Source of the DNA: Tachypleus tridentatus
Lineage: Eukaryota; Arthropoda; Merostomata; Xiphosura; Limulidae
NCBI RefSeq assembly: GCF_004210375.1
Contig: NC_134830.1
Location: 1,302,001 to 1,366,000, forward strand
Direction: 5' to 3'
DNA length: 64,000 bases
The translations under genes were made by a program, and so were the position numbers. How positions within the stretch are numbered: the first letter of the stretch is position 1; each line of letters opens with the position of its first letter. A model generated the notes under the pieces. It worked only from the letters and a program-made list of their open reading frames with translations, had not been told where the DNA came from and made no database searches. Below are positions 46,130 to 60,428 of the stretch, piece after piece.

Positions 46130-49100
46130 ATTTTAAACAATATAATTCTATGTTTGTGTCTCTTTTCAAAACCATACAAACCGCTATTGTACAATCAGAA
46201 TTACACTTTATAATTCTATCTTTGTGTCTATTTTTAAAACCTTACAAACCGCTATTGTACAATCAGAATTACACTTTATAATTCTATCTTTGTGTCTATT
46301 TTTAAAACCTTACAAACCGCTATTGTACAATCAGAATTACACTTTATAATTCTATGTTTGTGTCTATTTTTAAACCCTTACAAACCGCTATTGTACAATC
46401 AGAATTACACTTTATAATTCTATGTTTGTGTCTATTTTTAAAACCTTACAAACCGCTATTGTACAATCAGAATTACACTTTATAATTCTATGTTTGTGTC
46501 TATTTTTAAAACCTTACAAACCGCTATTGTACAATCAGAATTACACTTTATAATTCTATGTTTGTGTCTATTTTTAAAACCTTACAAACCGCTATTGTAC
46601 AATCAGAATTACACTTTATAATTCTATGTTTGTGTCTATTTTTAAAACCTTACAAACCGCTATTGTACAATCAGAATTACACTTTATAATTCTATGTTTG
46701 TGTCTATTTTTAAAACCTTACAAACCGCTATTGTACAATCAGAATTACACTTTATAATTCTATGTTTGTGTCTATTTTAAAACCTTACAAACCGCTATTG
46801 TACAATCAGAATTACACTTTATAATTCTATGTTTGTGTCTATTTTAAAACCTTACAAACCGCTATTGTACAATCAGAATTACACTTTATAATTCTATGTT
46901 TGTGTCTATTTTAAACCCTTACAAACCGCTATTGTACAATCAGAATTACACTTTATAATTCTATGTTTGTGTCTATTTTTAAAACCTTACAAACCGCTAT
47001 TGTACAATCAGAATTACACTTTATAATTCTATGTTTGTGTCTATTTTTAAAACCCTTACAAACCGCTATTGTACAATCAGAATTACACTTTATAATTCTA
47101 TGTTTGTGTCTATTTTTAAACCCTTACAAACCGCTATTGTACAATCAGAATTACACTTTATAATTCTATGTTTGTGTCTATTTTTAAAACCTTACAAACC
47201 GCTATTGTACAATCAGAATTACACTTTATAATTCTATGTTTGTGTCTATTTTTAAAACCTTACAAACCGCTATTGTACAATCAGAATTACACTTTATAAT
47301 TCTATGTTTGTGTCTATTTTTAAAACCTTACAAACCGCTATTGTACAATCAGAATTACACTTTATAATTCTATGTTTGTGTCTATTTTTAAAACCTTACA
47401 AACCGCTATTGTACAATCAGAATTACACTTTATAATTCTATGTTTGTGTCTATTTTTAAACCCTTACAAACCGCTATTGTACAATCAGAATTACACTTTA
47501 TAATTCTATGTTTGTGTCTATTTTTAAAACCTTACAAACCGCTATTGTACAATCAGAATTACACTTTATAATTCTATGTTTGTGTCTATTTTAAAACCTT
47601 ACAAACCGCTATTGTACAATCAGAATTACACTTTATAATTCTATGTTTGTGTCTATTTTTAAAACCTTACAAACCGCTATTGTACAATCAGAATTACACT
47701 TTATAATTCTATGTTTGTGTCTATTTTAACACCTTACAAACCGCTATTGTACAATCAGAATTACACTTTATAATTCTATGTTTGTGTCTATTTTTAAAAC
47801 CTTACAAACCGCTATTGTACAATCAGAATTACACTTTATAATTCTATGTTTGTGTCTATTTTTAAAACCTTACAAACCGCTATTGTACAATCAGAATTAC
47901 ACTTTATAATTCTATGTTTGTGTCTATTTTTAAAACCCTTACAAACCGCTATTGTACAATCAGAATTACACTTTATAATTCTATGTTTGTGTCTATTTTT
48001 AAAACCTTACAAACCGCTATTGTACAATCAGAATTACACTTTATAATTCTATGTTTGTGTCTATTTTTAAAACCTTACAAACCGCTATTGTACAATCAGA
48101 ATTACACTTTATAATTCTATGTTTGTGTCTATTTTTAAACCCTTACAAACCGCTATTGTACAATCAGAATTACACTTTATAATTCTATGTTTGTGTCTAT
48201 TTTTAAACCTTACAAACCGCTATTGTACAATCAGAATTACACTTTATAATTCTATGTTTGTGTCTATTTTTAAACCCTTACAAACCGCTATTGTACAATC
48301 AGAATTACACTTTATAATTCTATGTTTGTGTCTATTTTTAAAACCTTACAAACCGCTATTGTACAATCAGAATTACACTTTATAATTCTATGTTTGTGTC
48401 TATTTTTAAAACCTTACAAACCGCTATTGTACAATCAGAATTACACTTTATAATTCTATGTTTGTGTCTATTTTTAAAACCTTACAAACCGCTATTGTAC
48501 AATCAGAATTACACTTTATAATTCTATGTTTGTGTCTATTTTAAAACCTTACAAACCGCTATTGTACAATCAGAATTACACTTTATAATTCTATGTTTGT
48601 GTCTATTTTAAAACCTTACAAACCGCTATTGTACAATCAGAATTACACTTTATAATTCTATGTTTGTGTCTATTTTTAAACCCTTACAAACCGCTATTGT
48701 ACAATCAGAATTACACTTTATAATTCTATGTTTGTGTCTATTTTTAAAACCTTACAAACCGCTATTGTACAATCAGTCTATTTTAAAACCCTTACAAACC
48801 GCTATTACACTTTATAATTCTATGTTTGTGTCTATTTTTAAAACCTTACAAACCGCTATTGTACAATCAGAATTACACTTTATAATTCTATGTTTGTGTC
48901 TATTTTTAAAACCTTACAAACCGCTATTGTACAATCAGAATTACACTTTATAATTCTATGTTTGTGTCTATTTTTAAAACCTTACAAACCGCTATTGTAC
49001 AATCAGAATTACACTTTATAATTCTATGTTTGTGTCTATTTTTAAAACCTTACAAACCGCTATTGTACAATCAGAATTACACTTTATAATTCTATGTTTG

Positions 49101-52100
49101 TGTCTATTTTTAAAACCTTACAAACCGCTATTGTACAATCAGAATTACACTTTATAATTCTATGTTTGTGTCTATTTTTAAACCCTTACAAACCGCTATT
49201 GTACAATCAGAATTACACTTTATAATTCTATGTTTGTGTCTATTTTTAAACCCTTACAAACCGCTATTGTACAATCAGAATTACACTTTATAATTCTATG
49301 TTTGTGTCTATTTTTAAACCCTTACAAACCGCTATTGTACAATCAGAATTACACTTTATAATTCTATGTTTGTGTCTATTTTTAAAACCTTACAAACCGC
49401 TATTGTACAATCAGAATTACACTTTATAATTCTATGTTTGTGTCTATTTTTAAACCCTTACAAACCGCTATTGTACAATCAGAATTACACTTTATAATTC
49501 TATGTTTGTGTCTATTTTTAAACCCTTACAAACCGCTATTGTACAATCAGAATTACACTTTATAATTCTATGTTTGTGTCTATTTTTAAACCCTTACAAA
49601 CCGCTATTGTACAATCAGAATTACACTTTATAATTCTATGTTTGTGTCTATTTTTAAAACCTTACAAACCGCTATTGTACAATCAGAATTACACTTTATA
49701 ATTCTATGTTTGTGTCTATTTTTAAAACCTTACAAACCGCTATTGTACAATCAGAATTACACTTTATAATTCTATGTTTGTGTCTATTTTTAAAACCTTA
49801 CAAACCGCTATTGTACAATCAGAATTACACTTTATAATTCTATGTTTGTGTCTATTTTTAAAACCTTACAAACCGCTATTGTACAATCAGAATTACACTT
49901 TATAATTCTATGTTTGTGTCTATTTTTAAAACCTTACAAACCGCTATTGTACAATCAGAATTACACTTTATAATTCTATGTTTGTGTCTATTTTTAAACC
50001 CTTACAAACCGCTATTGTACAATCAGAATTACACTTTATAATTCTATGTTTGTGTCTATTTTTAAAACCTTACAAACCGCTATTGTACAATCAGAATTAC
50101 ACTTTATAATTCTATGTTTGTGTCTATTTTTAAACCCTTACAAACCGCTATTGTACAATCAGAATTACACTTTATAATTCTATGTTTGTGTCTATTTTTA
50201 AAACCTTACAAACCGCTATTGTACAATCAGAATTACACTTTATAATTCTATGTTTGTGTCTATTTTTAAAACCTTACAAACCGCTATTGTACAATCAGAA
50301 TTACACTTTATAATTCTATGTTTGTGTCTATTTTTAAAACCTTACAAACCGCTATTGTACAATCAGAATTACACTTTATAATTCTATGTTTGTGTCTATT
50401 TTTAAAACCTTACAAACCGCTATTGTACAATCAGAATTACACTTTATAATTCTATGTTTGTGTCTATTTTTAAAACCTTACAAACCGCTATTGTACAATC
50501 AGAATTACACTTTATAATTCTATGTTTGTGTCTATTTTTAAAACCTTACAAACCGCTATTGTACAATCAGAATTACACTTTATAATTCTATGTTTGTGTC
50601 TATTTTTAAAACCCTTACAAACCGCTATTGTACAATCAGAATTACACTTTATAATTCTATGTTTGTGTCTATTTTAAAACCTTACAAACCGCTATTGTAC
50701 AATCAGAATTACACTTTATAATTCTATGTTTGTGTCTATTTTTAAAACCTTACAAACCGCTATTGTACAATCAGAATTACACTTTATAATTCTATGTTTG
50801 TGTCTATTTTTAAACCCTTACAAACCCTATTGTACACAAACCGCTATTGTACAATCAGAATTACACTTTATAATTCTATGTTTGTGTCTATTTTTAAAAC
50901 CTTACAAACCGCTATTGTACAATCAGAATTACACTTTATAATTCTATGTTTGTGTCTATTTTTAAACCCTTACAAACCGCTATTGTACAATCAGAATTAC
51001 ACTTTATAATTCTATGTTTGTGTCTATTTTTAAAACCTTACAAACCGCTATTGTACAATCAGAATTACACTTTATAATTCTATGTTTGTGTCTATTTTTA
51101 AACCCTTACAAACCGCTATTGTACAATCAGAATTACACTTTATAATTCTATGTTTGTGTCTATTTTTAAAACCTTACAAACCGCTATTGTACAATCAGAA
51201 TTACACTTTATAATTCTATGTTTGTGTCTATTTTAAAACCTTACAAACCGCTATTGTACAATCAGAATTACACTTTATAATTCTATGTTTGTGTCTATTT
51301 TAAAACCTTACAAACCGCTATTGTACAATCAGAATTACACTTTATAATTCTATGTTTGTGTCTATTTTTAAAACCCTTACAAACCGCTATTGTACAATCA
51401 GAATTACACTTTATAATTCTATGTTTGTGTCTATTTTTAAACCCTTACAAACCGCTATTGTACAATCAGAATTACACTTTATAATTCTATGTTTGTGTCT
51501 ATTTTTAAAACCTTACAAACCGCTATTGTACAATCAGAATTACACTTTATAATTCTATGTTTGTGTCTATTTTAAAACCTTACAAACCGCTATTGTACAA
51601 TCAGAATTACACTTTATAATTCTATGTTTGTGTCTATTTTTAAAACCTTACAAACCGCTATTGTACAATCAGAATTACACTTTATAATTCTATGTTTGTG
51701 TCTATTTTAAAACCTTACAAACCGCTATTGTACAATCAGAATTACACTTTATAATTCTATGTTTGTGTCTATTTTTAAACCCTTACAAACCGCTATTGTA
51801 CAATCAGAATTACACTTTATAATTCTATGTTTGTGTCTATTTTTTAAAACCTTACAAACCGCTATTGTACAATCAGAATTACACTTTATAATTCTATGTT
51901 TGTGTCTATTTTTAAAACCTTACAAACCGCTATTGTACAATCAGAATTACACTTTATAATTCTATGTTTGTGTCTATTTTAAAACCTTACAAACCGCTAT
52001 TGTACAATCAGAATTACACTTTATAATTCTATGTTTGTGTCTATTTTTATGTTTGTGTCTAAACCTTACAAACCGCTATTGTACAATCAGAATTACACTT

Positions 52101-55100
52101 TATAATTCTATGTTTGTGTCTATTTTAAAACCTTACAAACCGCTATTGTACAATCAGAATTACACTTTATAATTCTATGTTTGTGTCTATTTTTAAAACC
52201 TTACAAACCGCTATTGTACAATCAGAATTACACTTTATAATTCTATGTTTGTGTCTATTTTTAAAACCTTACAAACCGCTATTGTACAATCAGAATTACA
52301 CTTTATAATTCTATGTTTGTGTCTACTTTATTTTATGTTTGTGTCTATTTTAAACCCTTACAAACCGCTATTGTACAATCAGTCTATTTTAAATTACACT
52401 TTATAATTCTATGTTTGTGTCTATTTTTAAACCCTTACAAACCGCTATTGTACAATCAGAATTACACTTTATAATTCTATGTTTGTGTCTATTTTTAAAA
52501 CCTTACAAACCGCTATTGTACAATCAGAATTACACTTTATAATTCTATGTTTGTGTCTATTTTTAAAACCTTACAAACCGCTATTGTACAATCAGAATTA
52601 CACTTTATAATTCTATGTTTGTGTCTATTTTTAAAACCTTACAAACCGCTATTGTACAATCAGAATTACACTTTATAATTCTATGTTTGTGTCTATTTTA
52701 AAACCTTACAAACCGCTATTGTACAATCAGAATTACACTTTATAATTCTATGTTTGTGTCTATTTTTAAAACCTTACAAACCGCTATTGTACAATCAGAA
52801 TTACACTTTATAATTCTATGTTTGTGTCTATTTTAAAACCTTACAAACCGCTATTGTACAATCAGAATTACACTTTATAATTCTATGTTTGTGTCTATTT
52901 TTAAAACCTTACAAACCGCTATTGTACAATCAGAATTACACTTTATAATTCTATGTTTGTGTCTATTTTTAAAACCTTACAAACCGCTATTGTACAATCA
53001 GAATTACACTTTATAATTCTATGTTTGTGTCTATTTTTAAAACCTTACAAACCGCTATTGTACAATCAGAATTACACTTTATAATTCTATGTTTGTGTCT
53101 ATTTTAAACCCTTACAAACCGCTATTGTACAATCAGAATTACACTTTATAATTCTATGTTTGTGTCTATTTTAAAACCTTACAAACCGCTATTGTACAAT
53201 CAGAATTACACTTTATAATTCTATGTTTGTGTCTATTTTTAAAACCTTACAAACCGCTATTGTACAATCAGAATTACACTTTATAATTCTATGTTTGTGT
53301 CTATTTTTAAAACCTTACAAACCGCTATTGTACAATCAGAATTACACTTTATAATTCTATGTTTGTGTCTATTTTTAAAACCTTACAAACCGCTATTGTA
53401 CAATCAGAATTACACTTTATAATTCTATGTTTGTGTCTATTTTAAAACCTTACAAACCGCTATTGTACAATCAGAATTACACTTTATAATTCTATGTTTG
53501 TGTCTATGTTTGTGTCTATTTTTAAAACCTTACAAACCGCTATTGTACAATCAGAATTACACTTTATAATTCTATGTTTGTGTCTATTTTAAACCCTTAC
53601 AAACCGCTATTGTACAATCAGAATTACACTTTATAATTCTATGTTTGTGTCTATTTTTAAAACCTTACAAACCGCTATTGTACAATCAGAATTACACTTT
53701 ATAATTCTATGTTTGTGTCTATTTTTAAAACCTTACAAACCGCTATTGTACAATCAGAATTACACTTTATAATTCTATGTTTGTGTCTATTTTTAAAACC
53801 TTACAAACCGCTATTGTACAATCAGAATTACACTTTATAATTCTATGTTTGTGTCTATTTTAAAACCTTACAAACCGCTATTGTACAATCAGAATTACAC
53901 TTTATAATTCTATGTTTGTGTCTATTTTAAAACCTTACAAACCGCTATTGTACAATCAGAATTACACTTTATAATTCTATGTTTGTGTCTATTTTTAAAC
54001 CCTTACAAACCGCTATTGTACAATCAGAATTACACTTTATAATTCTATGTTTGTGTCTATTTTTAAAACCTTACAAACCGCTATTGTACAATCAGAATTA
54101 CACTTTATAATTCTATGTTTGTGTCTATGTTTTTTAAAACCTTACAAACCGCTATTGTACAATCAGAATTACACTTTATAATTCTATGTTTGTGTCTATT
54201 TTTAAAACCTTACAAACCGCTATTGTACAATCAGAATTACACTTTATAATTCTATGTTTGTGTCTATTTTTAAAACCTTACAAACCGCTATTGTACAATC
54301 AGAATTACACTTTATAATTCTATGTTTGTGTCTATTTTTAAAACCTTACAAACCGCTATTGTACAATCAGAATTACACTTTATAATTCTATGTTTGTGTC
54401 TATTTTTAAAACCTTACAAACCGCTATTGTACAATCAGAATTACACTTTATAATTCTATGTTTGTGTCTATTTTTAAACCCTTACAAACCGCTATTGTAC
54501 AATCAGAATTACACTTTATAATTCTATGTTTGTGTCGCTATTGTACAATCAGAATTTTATAAATGTTTGTGTCTATTTTAAAACCTTACAAACCGCTATT
54601 GTACAATCAGAATTACACTTTATAATTCTATGTTTGTGTCTATTTTTAAAACCTTACAAACCGCTATTGTACAATCAGAATTACACTTTATAATTCTATG
54701 TTTGTGTCTATTTTTACCTTACAAACCGCTATTGTACAATGAATTACACTTTATAATTCTATGTTTGTGTCTATTTTAAACCTTACAAACCGCTATTGTA
54801 CAATCAGAATTACACTTTATAATTCTATGTTTGTGTCTATTTTAAAACCTTACAAACCGCTATTGTACAATCAGAATTACACTTTATAATTCTATGTTTG
54901 TGTCTATTTTTAAACCCTTACAAACCGCTATTGTACAATCAGAATTACACTTTATAATTCTATGTTTGTGTCTATTTTTAAAACCTTACAAACCGCTATT
55001 GTACAATCAGAATTACACTTTATAATTCTATGTTTGTGTCTATTTTTAAACCCTTACAAACCGCTATTGTACAATCAGAATTACACTTTATAATTCTATG

Positions 55101-58100
55101 TTTGTGTCTATTTTAAACCCTTACAAACCGCTATTGTACAATCAGAATTACACTTTATAATTCTATGTTTGTGTCTATTTTTAAACCCTTACAAACCGCT
55201 ATTGTACAATCAGAATTACACTTTATAATTCTATGTTTGTGTCTATTTTTTAAAACCCTTACAAACCGCTATTGTACAATCAGAATTACACTTTATAATT
55301 CTATGTTTGTGTCTACTTTTTTTAAAACCTTACAAACCGCTATTGTACAATCAGAATTACACTTTATAATTCTATGTTTGTGTCTATTTTTAAACCCTTA
55401 CAAACCGCTATTGTACAATCAGAATTACACTTTATAATTCTATGTTTGTGTCTATTTTAAAACCTTACAAACCGCTATTGTACAATCAGAATTACACTTT
55501 ATAATTCTATGTTTGTGTCTATTTTAAAACCTTACAAACCGCTATTGTACAATCAGAATTACACTTTATAATTCTATGTTTGTGTCTATTTTTAAAACCT
55601 TACAAACCGCTATTGTACAATCAGAATTACACTTTATAATTCTATGTTTGTGTCTATTTTAAAACCTTACAAACCGCTATTGTACAATCAGAATTACACT
55701 TTATAATTCTATGTTTGTGTCTATTTTAAAACCTTACAAACCGCCAATCAGAATTACACTTTATAATTCTATGTTTGTGTCTATTTTTAAACCTTACAAA
55801 CCGCTATTGTACAATCAGAATTACACTTTATAATTCTATGTTTGTGTCTATTTTTAAAACCTTACAAACCGCTATTGTACAATCAGAATTACACTTTATA
55901 ATTCTATGTTTGTGTCTATTTTAAAACCTTACAAACCGCTATTGTACAATCAGAATTACACTTTATAATTCTATGTTTGTGTCTATTTTTAAAACCTTAC
56001 AAACCGCTATTGTACAATCAGAATTACACTTTATAATTCTATGTTTGTGTCTATTTTTAAAACCTTACAAACCGCTATTGTACAATCAGAATTACACTTT
56101 ATAATTCTATGTTTGTGTCTATTTTTAAAACCTTACAAACCGCTATTGTACAATCAGAATTACACTTTATAATTCTATGTTTGTGTCTATTTTTAAAACC
56201 TTACAAACCGCTATTGTACAATCAGAATTACACTTTATAATTCTATGTTTGTGTCTATTTTTAAACCCTTACAAACCGCTATTGTACAATCAGAATTACA
56301 CTTTATAATTCTATGTTTGTGTCTATTTTAAACCCTTACAAACCGCTATTGTACAATCAGAATTACACTTTATAATTCTATGTTTGTGTCTATTTTTTTA
56401 AAACCTTACAAACCGCTATTGTACAATCAGAATTACACTTTATAATTCTATGTTTGTGTCTATTTTTAAAACCTTACAAACCGCTATTGTACAATCAGAA
56501 TTACACTTTATAATTCTATGTTTGTGTCTATTTTAAACCCTTACAAACCGCTATTGTACAATCAGAATTACACTTTATAATTCTATGTTTGTGTCTATTT
56601 TTAAACCTTACAAACCGCTATTGTACAATCAGAATTACACTTTATAATTCTATGTTTGTGTCTATTTTTAAATTCCCTTACAAACCGCTATTGTACAATC
56701 AGAATTACACTTTATAATTCTATGTTTGTGTCTGATTTTAAAACCTTACAAACCGCTATTGTACAATCAGAATTACACTTTATAATTCTATGTTTGTGTC
56801 TATTTTTAAACCCTTACAAACCGCTATTGTACAATCAGAATTACACTTTATAATTCTATGTTTGTGTCTATTTTTAAAACCCTTACAAACCGCTATTGTA
56901 CAATCAGAATTACACTTTATAATTCTATGTTTGTGTCTATTTTAAAACCTTACAAACCGCTATTGTACAATCAGAATTACACTTTATAATTCTATGTTTG
57001 TGTCTATTTTTAAACCCTTACAAACCGCTATTGTACAATCAGAATTACACTTTATAATTCTATGTTTGTGTCTATTTTTAAAACCTTACAAACCGCTATT
57101 GTACAATCAGAATTACACTTTATAATTCTATGTTTGTGTCTATTTTTAAACCTTACAAACCGCTATTGTACAATCAGAATTACACTTTATAATTCTATGT
57201 TTGTGTCTATTTTTAAACCCTTACAAACCGCTATTGTACAATCAGAATTACACTTTATAATTCTATGTTTGTGTCTATTTTAAAACCTTACAAACCGCTA
57301 TTGTACAATCAGAATTACACTTTATAATTCTATGTTTGTGTCTATTTTTAAACCCTTACAAACCGCTATTGTACAATCAGAATTACACTTTATAATTCTA
57401 TGTTTGTGTCTATTTTTAAAACCTTACAAACCGCTATTGTACAATCAGAATTACACTTTATAATTCTATGTTTGTGTCTATTTTAAACCCTTACAAACCG
57501 CTATTGTACAATCAGAATTACACTTTATAATTCTATGTTTGTGTCTATTTTAAAACCTTACAAACCGCTATTGTACAATCAGAATTACACTTTATAATTC
57601 TATGTTTGTGTCTATTTTAAAACCTTACAAACCGCTATTGTACAATCAGAATTACACTTTATAATTCTATGTTTGTGTCTATTTTTAAAACCTTACAAAC
57701 CGCTATTGTACAATCAGAATTACACTTTATAATTCTATGTTTGTGTCTATTTTAAAACCTTACAAACCGCTATTGTACAATCAGAATTACACTTTATAAT
57801 TCTATGTTTGTGTCTATTTTTAAACCCTTACAAACCGCTATTGTACAATCAGAATTACACTTTATAATTCTATGTTTGTGTCTATTTTTAAAACCCTTAC
57901 AAACCGCTATTGTACAATCAGAATTACACTTTATAATTCTATGTTTGTGTCTATTTTAAAACCTTACAAACCGCTATTGTACAATCAGAATTACACTTTA
58001 TAATTCTATGTTTGTGTCTATGTTTTTTAAAACCTTACAAACCGCTATTGTACAATCAGAATTACACTTTATAATTCTATGTTTGTGTCTATTTTTAAAA

Positions 58101-59928
58101 CCTTACAAACCGCTATTGTACAATCAGAATTACACTTTATAATTCTATGTTTGTGTCTATTTTAAACCCTTGCTATTGTACAATCAGAATTACACTTTAT
58201 AATTCTATGTTTGTGTCTATTTTAAACCCTTACAAACCGCTATTGTACAATCAGAATTACACTTTATAATTCTATGTTTGTGTCTATTTTAAAACCCTTA
58301 CAAACCGCTATTGTACAATCAGAATTACACTTTATAATTCTATGTTTGTGTCTATTTTTGTACAAACCGCTATTGTACAATCAGAATTACACTTTATAAT
58401 TCTATGTTTGTGTCTATTTTTAAAACCTTACAAACCGCTATTGTACAATCAGAATTACACTTTATAATTCTATGTTTGTGTCTATTTTAAAACCTTACAA
58501 ACCGCTATTGTACAATCAGAATTACACTTTATAATTCTATGTTTGTGTCTATTTTAAAACCTTACAAACCGCTATTGTACAATCAGAATTACACTTTATA
58601 ATTCTATGTTTGTGTCTATTTTAAAACCTTACAAACCGCTATTGTACAATCAGAATTACACTTTATAATTCTATGTTTGTGTCTATTTTAAACCTTACAA
58701 ACCGCTATTGTACACTTTATAATCATGTTTGTGTCTATTTTAAAATTACACTATTTATAATTCTATGTTTGTGTCTATTTTTAAAACCTTGCTATTGTAC
58801 AATGAATTACACTTTATAATTCTATGTTTGTGTCTATTTTAAAACCTTACAAACCGCTATTGTACAATCAGAATTACACTTTATAATTCTATGTTTGTGT
58901 CTATTTTTTAAATGTTTGTGTCCCTTACAAACCGCTATTGTACAATCAGAATTATACATTATAATTCTATGTTTGTGTCTGATTTTAAAACCTTACAAAC
59001 CGCTATTGTACAATCAGAATTACACTTTATAATTCTATGTTTGTGTCTATTTTTAAACCCTTACAAACCGCTATTGTACAATCAGAATTACACTTTATAA
59101 TTCTATGTTTGTGTCTATTTTAAAACCTTACAAACCGCTATTGTACAATCAGAATTACACTTTATAATTCTATGTTTGTGTCTACTTTTAAAACCCTTAC
59201 AAACCGCTATTGTACAATCAGAATTACACTTTATAATTCTATGTTTGTGTCTATTTTTAAACCCTTACAAACCGCTATTGTACAATCAGAATTACACTTT
59301 ATAATTCTATGTTTGTGTCTATTTTTAAAACCTTACAAACCGCTATTGTACAATCAGAATTACACTTTATAATTCTATGTTTGTGTCTATTTTTAAACCC
59401 TTACAAACCGCTATTGTACAATCAGAATTACACTTTATAATTCTATGTTTGTGTCTATTTTAAAACCCTTACAAACCGCTATTGTACAATCAGAATTACA
59501 CTTTATAATTCTATGTTTGTGTCTATTTTTAAAACCTTACAAACCGCTATTGTACAATCAGAATTACACTTTATAATTCTATGTTTGTGTCTATTTTTAA
59601 AACCTTACAAACCGCTATTGTACAATCAGAATTACACTTTATAATTCTATGTTTGTGTCTATTTTTAAAACCCTTACAAACCGCTATTGTACAATCAGAA
59701 TTACACTTTATAATTCTATGTTTGTGTCTATTTTAAAACCTTACAAACCGCTATTGTACAATCAGAATTACACTTTATAATTCTATGTTTGTGTCTATTT
59801 TAAAACCTTACAAACCGCTATTGTACAATCAGAATTACACTTTATAATTCTATGTTTGTGTCTATTTTAAAACCTTACAAACCGCTATTGTACAATCAGA
59901 ATTACACTTTATAATTCTATGTTTGTGT
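46130..59928. repeat. 68-bp satellite array, about 200 copies, open at the right end
   Basis: The unit TATAATTCTATGTTTGTGTC continues through TTAAAACCTTACAAACCGCT to ATTGTACAATCAGAATTACAC and has 66-69 bp forms that differ mainly in the T and A runs (TATTTTAAAACC, TATTTTTAAACCC). Broken or chimeric units occur at about 48770-48815, 52045, 52325-52395, 53500, 54535-54570, 55740, 58170, 58690-58800 and 58905. Short frames of the MFVSIFKTLQTAIVQSELHF type are artefacts. The array runs into the assembly gap. Confidence 0.98.
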
Positions 59929-60428
59929 NNNNNNNNNNNNNNNNNNNNNNNNNNNNNNNNNNNNNNNNNNNNNNNNNNNNNNNNNNNNNNNNNNNNNNNN
60001 NNNNNNNNNNNNNNNNNNNNNNNNNNNNNNNNNNNNNNNNNNNNNNNNNNNNNNNNNNNNNNNNNNNNNNNNNNNNNNNNNNNNNNNNNNNNNNNNNNNN
60101 NNNNNNNNNNNNNNNNNNNNNNNNNNNNNNNNNNNNNNNNNNNNNNNNNNNNNNNNNNNNNNNNNNNNNNNNNNNNNNNNNNNNNNNNNNNNNNNNNNNN
60201 NNNNNNNNNNNNNNNNNNNNNNNNNNNNNNNNNNNNNNNNNNNNNNNNNNNNNNNNNNNNNNNNNNNNNNNNNNNNNNNNNNNNNNNNNNNNNNNNNNNN
60301 NNNNNNNNNNNNNNNNNNNNNNNNNNNNNNNNNNNNNNNNNNNNNNNNNNNNNNNNNNNNNNNNNNNNNNNNNNNNNNNNNNNNNNNNNNNNNNNNNNNN
60401 NNNNNNNNNNNNNNNNNNNNNNNNNNNN
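59929..60428. other. Assembly gap (500 N)
   Basis: Exactly 500 undetermined bases, likely a nominal scaffold gap. The left side is satellite and the right side is unrelated unique sequence, so the true array length and the distance between the two sides are unknown. Confidence 0.99.

Noticed and set aside
46963..59372. Many short plus-strand frames (MFVSIFKTLQ type)
   Set aside because: Each is just two or three 68-bp satellite units in a register without a stop.
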